Shown here: piece by piece, positions 15,996 through 20,875 of the stretch
Layout of the letters: each line of letters starts with the position of its first letter
How positions within the stretch are numbered: position 1 is the first letter of the stretch
Assembly: GCA_947487325.1 (NCBI GenBank)
Contig: CANKWG010000012.1
Span: 1 to 20,875 of the forward strand
Source of the DNA: Oxalobacteraceae bacterium
Lineage (GTDB): Bacteria > Pseudomonadota > Gammaproteobacteria > Burkholderiales > Burkholderiaceae_D
Direction of reading: 5' to 3'
Length of the DNA stretch: 20,875 nt
The notes under the pieces: model-generated
What the model was told of the DNA's origin: nothing
Database searches by the model: none
Seen by the model: only the letters and a program-made list of their open reading frames with translations
Translations under genes and position numbers: made by a program

Positions 15996-17150
15996 ATGAG
16001 CACCCCACCCCGACGAATCGCTCACCTCGATATGGATGCGTTCTACGCATCAGTCGAACTATTGCGTTATCCTGAACTGCGGGGTCATCCAGTCGTGATC
16101 GGTGGCAGGTCGCTGCATCAACCTGCCATGCGTGCCGATGGCAGTCGTGAATTTGCCCGACTGCGTGACTATGCAGGACGAGGTGTCGTCACCACATCAA
16201 CCTATGAAGCCCGAGCGCTGGGTGTGTTTTCTGCCATGGGCATGATGAAAGCCGCCAAGCTCGCGCCCGAGGCTTTTTTACTGCCGGCAGATTTCGAAGC
16301 CTACCGCCATTACTCACGTAGCTTCAAGCAAGCCGTTGCTGCTATTGCAGCACTAATTGAGGATCGCGGCATCGACGAAATCTATATTGACCTCACCGAG
16401 ATTCCTGAAGACAGCCTGCCGCTGGCACAGCGTATCAAAGATGCTGTCAGGACGGCGACGGGACTGAGCTGCTCCATCGGCATTGCACCCAACAAGCTGC
16501 TGGCCAAAATCTGCTCGGAACTGGACAAGCCAGACGGCATCACGCTGCTGACGATGGATGATCTTGAAAGGCGTATCTGGCCCATGCCAGTTCGAAAAAT
16601 CAATGGCATCGGCCCCAAGGCGGGTGAAAAACTTGCTGCTATCGATGTGCACACCATCGGCGACCTGGCCCAACAGTCTATGACGCAATTACAGATGCAT
16701 TTTGGTCGTGGCTATGGCGAGTAGCTACATCACGCGGCCCATGGGGTGGATGATCGACCTGTAGTTACTTATTCGGAACCAAAATCCATCAGTCGCGAAA
16801 CCACGTTCGAGCGTGACCTGCATGCACGACTGGATAAAGAAAAACTATCGGAAATTTTTACCACTTTATGTCAGCGTGTCGCGCAGGATCTGGTACGCAA
16901 GGATTACCTAGGAAAAACGATAGGCATCAAGCTGCGCTATGACGATTTCAGAACGGTGACTCGGGATGTCACACTGACCGAAGCCACCGATGATCCGGCG
17001 GTGATACGCCGCGCAGCGGGTGAATGTCTCAAGCGCGTACCACTAGAGCGGCGATTGCGCTTGCTTGGCGTGCGGGTCGGTGGATTGTGCAGCAAGCAGG
17101 CGATGCGGGATGAAACCGATTCATCTCAGGCTGAATTGCTGCTGGGGTGA
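15996..17150 (+). pseudogene. dinB: DNA polymerase IV with an in-frame amber codon
   Basis: This Y-family error-prone translesion polymerase has one reading frame of 384 codons interrupted once, by TAG at codon 243 (16722-16724). The frame on both sides of the stop is identical, so this is a nonsense change and not a frameshift. The conserved sequence here reads FGRGYGE-stop-LHHAAHGVDDRP, where relatives typically have Trp, so TGG to TAG is the simplest explanation. The 5' part has HLDMDAFYASVE (Asp12), GIDEIYID (Asp127, Glu128) and the helix-hairpin-helix KINGIGPKAGEKL (201-213). The 3' part encodes the little finger domain (KSISRETTFERDLHARL to RLLGVRVGGL). The truncated product would lack DNA binding by that domain. 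Residues 38-58 form an insertion I associate with Burkholderiales DinB. No LexA box is visible upstream. Confidence 0.88.
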
Positions 17151-17156
17151 AATCAC

Positions 17157-17361
17157 GACGCTGGATCCCCGCTTTCGCCAGGAGCGAGTGGGGAATTCGG
17201 GTCGCATGCAGGTGATGACGGTGGGAATTTTACGGTCGCCTCAACAACTATCGTCATCCCGGCGCAGGGTGGCGCGGGGGTTTCAGACCGCATGCGGTCT
17301 GCCCGTGAAACGGTTATGGCGTACTCGCCATGATGCGCCCTGCAAGGGGGGATCCAGTGTC
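17157..17361. repeat. repeat-rich spacer bounded by 16-bp imperfect inverted repeats
   Basis: The 272-base gap between dinB and doxX holds a block whose ends are GACGCTGGATCCCCGC (17157-17172) and, on the other strand, GACACTGGATCCCCCC (17346-17361), with two differences. A second inverted pair, GATGACG (17214-17220) and CGTCATC (17252-17258), lies inside. The block therefore reads as two copies of one repeat type (CTGGATCCCC to GATGACG) in opposite orientation, each with extra sequence in its middle. The right end shares GGGATCCAGTGTCTTT exactly with the hairpin at 18869-18910. The unit resembles the short dispersed intergenic repeats common in betaproteobacteria. No transposase or credible gene is present. 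Confidence 0.65.
17284..17301. repeat. 18-bp perfect palindrome
   Basis: CAGACCGCATGCGGTCTG is a perfect inverted repeat at the centre of the repeat block, framed by GTTTCA on the left and TGAAAC on the right. It could extrude as a cruciform, form an RNA hairpin or be a dyad protein site. The nearby pair ATGGCG/CGCCAT (17316-17331, 4-base loop) makes a second hairpin. Confidence 0.6.
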
Positions 17362-17422
17362 TTTCATCGTGCTCCCGATGAATTCGATATTGACAAGTAC
17401 AAAGCCACTGAGCGCCTGTCTC

Positions 17423-17857
17423 TTAAAATCCGCTGAATGAAGCTGTCCCCGACCGTCGAGCCTCAATACTTAAGTACCCAGGACCAAACGCAGACAGATG
17501 CAACAATCCACCCATGATGGCCAGATTTTTCAGAAAATGAATCATCTGCTGCTGCACCTGCGCCGGATCACCTGCAGCCCAAGGATTATGAAAAACTGCA
17601 GTCACCGGAATCATGAATAGGAACAAAATCAAGGCCACCTGCCGTGTATACAATCCCAATACAATCATGAGACCACCCGCTATTTCAATCAATATCGTCA
17701 GGACCAGCAAAAATTCAGCCGCCGGTAAGCCTGAGCCCGACATGAACGCGGCAGTACCTGAAAAGTCACTTAGCTTGTTTAAGCCGGATATGAGAAAAAT
17801 CGCTGCAAGCAGCACGCGGCCGCCAAGTGCGGCAAAATTCTGTAAAGAATGATTCAT
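17423..17857 (-). CDS. DoxX family membrane protein
   Basis: This is a small integral membrane protein of the DoxX/DoxD-like family, 144 residues from the chosen ATG, with about four hydrophobic segments (GGRVLLAAIFLISGLNKL, FLLVLTILIEIAGGLMIVLGL, VALILFLFMIPVTAVF and FLKNLAIMGGLLHL). The family signature includes the early R-x-x-L-A-x-x-F-x-x-x-G-x-x-K pattern, visible here. Some members work with redox partners in oxidative stress defence, but the role of this one is unknown. I place the start at 17857 because GGAGGT lies 5 bases before that ATG; a longer reading from TTG at 17872 would start inside the ribosome binding site. It diverges from gluQ and faces the dinB repeat spacer. Confidence 0.85.
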   Translation of the reverse strand: MNHSLQNFAALGGRVLLAAIFLISGLNKLSDFSGTAAFMSGSGLPAAEFLLVLTILIEIAGGLMIVLGLYTRQVALILFLFMIPVTAVFHNPWAAGDPAQVQQQMIHFLKNLAIMGGLLHLSAFGPGYLSIEARRSGTASFSGF

Positions 17858-17862
17858 GAAAA

Positions 17863-17868
17863 ACCTCC
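17863..17868 (-). promoter_or_regulatory. strong ribosome binding site fixing the doxX start
   Basis: GGAGGT on the minus strand lies 5 bases upstream of the ATG at 17857-17855. It rules out the upstream TTG as the true start. Confidence 0.8.
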
Positions 17869-17964
17869 GCAAGGCTGGTTGAATTTAGCAGAGCGGCGAA
17901 TATAAGCTTTAACAAAAATTACAGATAGCCTGTCTTCTCAAACTGTTGTTGAATTGATGCATAC

Positions 17965-18843
17965 ATGATGCACTACACGGGTCGTTTCGCCCCCTCCCCC
18001 ACCGGTCCGCTCCACACGGGATCACTGGTAGCTGCCATGGCCAGCTATCTAGATGCGCGCGCTCATCACGGTCGATGGCTGCTTCGTATTGAAGATATTG
18101 ATGAACCGCGCACAGTCTCTGGCGCTGCGGAAACTATGTGTGACACGCTCGCAGCACTGGGCATGCACGCCGATGGCGAAGTCATCTGGCAAAGCCAGCG
18201 CAAGGCACGTTATGAAGCTGCATTTAATCAGTTAGGCGAAAATGTCTACCCATGCGGCTGCAGTCGCAAAGAAATTGCAGACTCACATACCGGCATTGCC
18301 TCTGATGGCGCAGCGATTTATCCGGGTACCTGTCGTCATGGAATCGCCGAGGGCAAAACCACACGCGCTTGGCGACTGCGAGTGCCACCGACTATGTCAG
18401 CTGCGGGGGTGATTACATTTGAAGACCGCTGGCTGGGTCGCATCACGGAAGCCTTGTCCGAATCGACGGGTGATTTTGTGCTCAAACGCGCCGATGGTTT
18501 CTGGGCTTACCAACTGGCCGTGGTGGTAGATGATGCCGAGCAAGGCGTCACTGATGTCGTGCGTGGCGCAGATTTGCTGGGATCAACGGCGCGGCAGATT
18601 TATTTGCAAGGGTTGTTGCGATTACCAACGCCGCGTTACATGCACGTGCCTGTAGTGAACAACGCGGCCGGCGAAAAGCTCTCGAAACAAACCGGCGCAA
18701 CGCCGCTAAATCTGGACCGGCCACTGGAGACACTGATGGGTGCAGCCATGAGTCTAGGTTTGGTTTTACCCGCTACGGCGGGAACAGACCTCACCTCGTT
18801 CTGGGAAGCAGCGATCAGCGACTGGGCACGACGATTTGTCTGA
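17965..18843 (+). CDS. gluQ: glutamyl-Q tRNA(Asp) synthetase
   Basis: GluQ-RS activates glutamate and attaches it to the queuosine at position 34 of tRNA(Asp), without an anticodon-binding domain. The 292-residue length and the lack of a C-terminal anticodon domain separate it from GltX. Motifs: GRFAPSPTGPLHTGSLVAA (6-24), with HTGS as the HIGH-equivalent; RIEDIDEPR (41-49); zinc ligands CGC (Cys97, Cys99), Tyr119 and Cys123; DFVLKRADGFWAYQLAVVVDDAEQGVTDVVRGADLL; and KLSKQ (238-242) as the KMSKS-equivalent. The ATG at 17968, one codon later, is an equally possible start. The 107-base spacer to doxX should hold divergent promoters, though no clear boxes are seen. Some Proteobacteria place this gene after dksA, but not here. 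Confidence 0.95.
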   Translation: MMHYTGRFAPSPTGPLHTGSLVAAMASYLDARAHHGRWLLRIEDIDEPRTVSGAAETMCDTLAALGMHADGEVIWQSQRKARYEAAFNQLGENVYPCGCSRKEIADSHTGIASDGAAIYPGTCRHGIAEGKTTRAWRLRVPPTMSAAGVITFEDRWLGRITEALSESTGDFVLKRADGFWAYQLAVVVDDAEQGVTDVVRGADLLGSTARQIYLQGLLRLPTPRYMHVPVVNNAAGEKLSKQTGATPLNLDRPLETLMGAAMSLGLVLPATAGTDLTSFWEAAISDWARRFV

Positions 18844-18868
18844 AAGTGCTGTCAGCGGATACACAACG

Positions 18869-18910
18869 AAAGACACTGGATCCCGGCTTGCGCCGGGATC
18901 CAGTGTCTTT
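18869..18910. terminator. perfect 19-bp-stem hairpin between convergent gluQ and rhlE
   Basis: The left arm AAAGACACTGGATCCCGGC (18869-18887) pairs without mismatch with 18892-18910 around a TTGC tetraloop. The right arm ends in TTT on each strand, so it can serve as a bidirectional Rho-independent terminator for gluQ and rhlE. It also shares GGGATCCAGTGTCTTT with the repeat block at 17349-17364, so it is likely a repeat-family member used as a terminator. Confidence 0.75.
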
Positions 18911-18990
18911 GTTTGATGGATAAGCATTGAATTGCCGCGCGACTACCCCAGCCGAATCACAATCAAATTTGACTGCGCATTCAGTATCGA

Positions 18991-20475
18991 TTAGTTCTTG
19001 CGGCCACCCAGCAAAGCGGCGCGCTTCGGTGGCGCGCCACTCTTGGTCGGCCCCGTATCAGCGGCCTCAGCTTGAGCTGGCGCGGGCGCGGAGGGTTCGT
19101 ATGGTTTCAGGAACCATGGATCAACCGGCTCGCGACGAGGTGTTGACGCGCCGCGACTGGAACGATCTTTTGAACGAAGGTCACCCGAGCGTTCGCGATC
19201 AGGACGGTGTGACGAATAAGTAGCGTCTGATCGTTCAGAACGCTCGGCAGTGCGCGGTAATCTGCCACCAAAACCTTCAATCGGTACGGGTGTCAATTTC
19301 TGACGTATGAGTTTTTCAATGTCAGTCAGAAAACGTAGATCCTTGTCCGAGTACAGTGAGATTGCATCGCCGGAGGCGCCTGCACGCCCCGTGCGGCCAA
19401 TGCGATGCACATAGTCCTCGGCGTTATAGGGCAAATCATAGTTGATCACACAGGGCAGTTCGGCGATATCGAGACCACGCGCGGCCACATCGGTCGCTAC
19501 CAGTACATCAACGCTGCCATTCTTGAAGGCTTCGAGTGCCGCCATACGCTCGTTCTGCGTTTTGTCACCGTGAATGGGCGCGGCTTTGATGCCCTGCCGT
19601 TCCAGTTCACGTGCCAGCCGCGATGCGCCGATCTTGGTATTGGAAAATACCAGTACCTGCTTGAGATCACGACCACGCAGCAGATGAACCACCGCATCAC
19701 GCTTGGCTTCTTCGTCGACCTTGTAAACCACCTGCGTCACTCTTTCGGCGGTGGCATTGCTGCGCGCGACTTCGATCAGCAAAGGATCATTCAAAAAGCT
19801 AGCCGCCAGCTTTTTGATCTCTGGAGAGAAGGTCGCGGAGAACATCAGGTTTTGCCGCTTTTTGGGCAACAGGTTGATGATGCGCTGCAGATCGGGCAGA
19901 AAACCCATGTCCAGCATACGGTCGGCTTCGTCCATGACAAAGATCTGCGTCTGCGACAGGTTCAAGGTTTTTTGCTGAACATGATCCAGTAGGCGGCCGG
20001 GGGTGGCAATCACGATCTCCACACCGGAGCGCAAGGCGGCGGTCTGAGGCGCCATATCGACACCACCAAAAACGACCGTGGCGCGCAGGGGCGTGTGACG
20101 GGAGTAGGCCTTCACATTGTCTGCCACCTGATCGGCCAGCTCACGCGTGGGGGTCAGAACCAACGCGCGCACCGGATGCCGCGCGGGCGAGGCACTGGTA
20201 TTCGCATGGGCGAGCAGCAACTGGATGATGGGCAGTGAAAAGCTGGCGGTCTTGCCGGTACCCGTCTGGGCTGCACCCATGACGTCCCGGCCTTGGAGCA
20301 CAACAGGAATCGCCTGAGCCTGAATGGGGGTGGGATGAACATAGCCCTGATCAGCTAATGCTTGCAGCACGGGCGGCGCCAGACCAAATTCATCGAAGCG
20401 GGGAAGCGAAACGGCGGATGCGTCTGCAGCCGGTACGGACTCTGGAGGTGTGTTGATATCGGACATTCGGGTCAT
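18991..20475 (-). CDS. rhlE: DEAD-box ATP-dependent RNA helicase RhlE
   Basis: This is a 494-residue DEAD-box RNA helicase that remodels RNA in ribosome assembly and RNA decay. Motifs in order: the Q motif (FDEFGLAPPVLQALADQGYVHPTPIQ region), I AQTGTGKT (69-76), Ia PTRELA (109-114), II DEAD (182-185), III SAT (203-205), the helicase C-terminal segment with VLVATDVAARGLD, and VI HRIGRTGR (347-354). The RhlE assignment rests on QNLMFSATFSPEIKKLAASFL and the overall size. The tail from about residue 380 is basic and low-complexity (many Arg, Ser, Pro) and probably helps RNA binding. The start is ATG at 20475; a second ATG at 20466 (MSDINTP) is an equal candidate, and neither has a clear Shine-Dalgarno sequence. 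It lies downstream of the protease gene on the same strand. Confidence 0.94.
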   Translation of the reverse strand: MTRMSDINTPPESVPAADASAVSLPRFDEFGLAPPVLQALADQGYVHPTPIQAQAIPVVLQGRDVMGAAQTGTGKTASFSLPIIQLLLAHANTSASPARHPVRALVLTPTRELADQVADNVKAYSRHTPLRATVVFGGVDMAPQTAALRSGVEIVIATPGRLLDHVQQKTLNLSQTQIFVMDEADRMLDMGFLPDLQRIINLLPKKRQNLMFSATFSPEIKKLAASFLNDPLLIEVARSNATAERVTQVVYKVDEEAKRDAVVHLLRGRDLKQVLVFSNTKIGASRLARELERQGIKAAPIHGDKTQNERMAALEAFKNGSVDVLVATDVAARGLDIAELPCVINYDLPYNAEDYVHRIGRTGRAGASGDAISLYSDKDLRFLTDIEKLIRQKLTPVPIEGFGGRLPRTAERSERSDATYSSHRPDRERSGDLRSKDRSSRGASTPRREPVDPWFLKPYEPSAPAPAQAEAADTGPTKSGAPPKRAALLGGRKN

Positions 20476-20571
20476 TAGGTTTAGCGCAGAAGTATAGCAC
20501 TCAGCCGGGCCCGTTCAACCGCTAAGCGATTGATTGCAAAAGGAAACGCTATTCGCCGATAGGACGACGAC

Positions 20572-20875
20572 TTATTTGTAAGTAGCCACCATCACCACGC
20601 GCCCTAGCATCAGCTGATACAGGGTTTCCGGTGACACCGGCTTGCCCGAGACACCTTCGGCCTTCAGCGCTGCCTTGGCCATGGGCGGAAGACGATCGAC
20701 GTGAATCGCGAAATTGATATCCTCGGGTACAAAGCCTTGTTCCTGATTGATTTTTTGGCTGTCGAGTTTGCCAACGGTGATACCAACCACATTGCCGTTC
20801 AAATCAAAGACCGGACCACCTGAGTTACCTTTGTTAACTTTGGCAGTCAGCTGAAAAGTATTTCTATCGTCGCCC
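20572..20875 (-). CDS. trypsin-like serine protease, C-terminal part (partial)
   Basis: About 100 codons of the 3' end are present; the gene continues past the window edge. The frame reads QLTAKVNKGNSGGPVFDLNGNVVGITVGKL, where GNSGGP carries the nucleophilic Ser of chymotrypsin-fold (S1/trypsin-2) proteases and GNVVGI is the following strand. NFAIHVDRL further on matches the substrate-pocket strand seen in HtrA-like relatives (NFAI). About 50 residues follow with no PDZ-like motif visible, so classical DegP is not supported. The His and Asp of the triad lie outside the window. An apparent TTG start at 20802 is internal and not real. rhlE follows 96 bases downstream on the same strand. Confidence 0.75.
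   Translation of the reverse strand, partial: GDDRNTFQLTAKVNKGNSGGPVFDLNGNVVGITVGKLDSQKINQEQGFVPEDINFAIHVDRLPPMAKAALKAEGVSGKPVSPETLYQLMLGRVVMVATYK

Noticed and set aside
16700..16750. Frameshift as the cause of the split dinB
   Set aside because: The second part starts a multiple of three bases after the TAG and the sequence between reads as conserved Pol IV residues, so the lesion is a nonsense codon in a single frame.
17157..17361. CRISPR array or insertion sequence
   Set aside because: There are no regularly spaced direct repeats and spacers, and no transposase or remnant coding sequence.
17065..17436. Plus-strand reading frame of 123 codons over the end of dinB and the repeat block
   Set aside because: It runs out of frame through dinB and then through the inverted repeats, with no recognisable motif; the open frame is by chance.
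18927..19223. Plus-strand reading frame opposite the 3' end of rhlE
   Set aside because: It is the antisense of the low-complexity RhlE tail, with no motif of its own.

Overview
This window looks like chromosomal DNA from a betaproteobacterium, probably Burkholderiales and perhaps close to Oxalobacteraceae. The basis is the gene order nadD-rsfS-rlmH-maf-rng, the Burkholderiales-like form of DinB and the character of the RhlE and RsfS proteins. The family placement is inference: there is no rRNA here to settle it. There are no tRNA or rRNA genes, CRISPR arrays, transposases or phage genes.

Layout. (1) Positions 1-3546, plus strand: a tight housekeeping operon with the end of nadD, then rsfS, rlmH, maf and rng, joined by stop/start overlaps. 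It covers NAD synthesis, ribosome dormancy and maturation, nucleotide clean-up and RNA processing. (2) Positions 3628-9579: a cell-surface polysaccharide or lipopolysaccharide (LPS) block with genes on both strands: a GT4 core-type glycosyltransferase, a GT25 transferase, an O-antigen ligase/polymerase, a GT2 transferase, a SAM methyltransferase and a second GT2. From about 6.8 to 9.8 kb it is clearly more AT-rich than its neighbours, which suggests acquired or exchanged DNA. (3) Positions 9790-14978, minus strand: dnaE (replicative polymerase alpha) translationally coupled to msbA (lipid A/ABC flippase). MsbA fits the LPS block next to it: it flips the lipid A-core that the transferases build on and the ligase decorates. 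(4) Positions 15089-17150, plus strand: trhO (tRNA U34 hydroxylase), then dinB (DNA polymerase IV), which is interrupted by one in-frame amber codon. (5) Positions 17157-17361: a repeat-rich spacer with inverted repeats and an 18-bp perfect palindrome. (6) Positions 17423-18843: doxX and gluQ, divergently transcribed. (7) Positions 18869-18910: a perfect 19-bp-stem hairpin that shares sequence with the spacer repeat. It is followed on the minus strand by rhlE and the 3' end of a trypsin-like protease gene that runs off the window.

I do not see a clearly new multi-gene system. The observations most worth following are the amber-interrupted dinB, the histone-like lysine-rich tail fused to RsfS, the dispersed repeat family around doxX/gluQ, and the AT-rich surface-glycan block.
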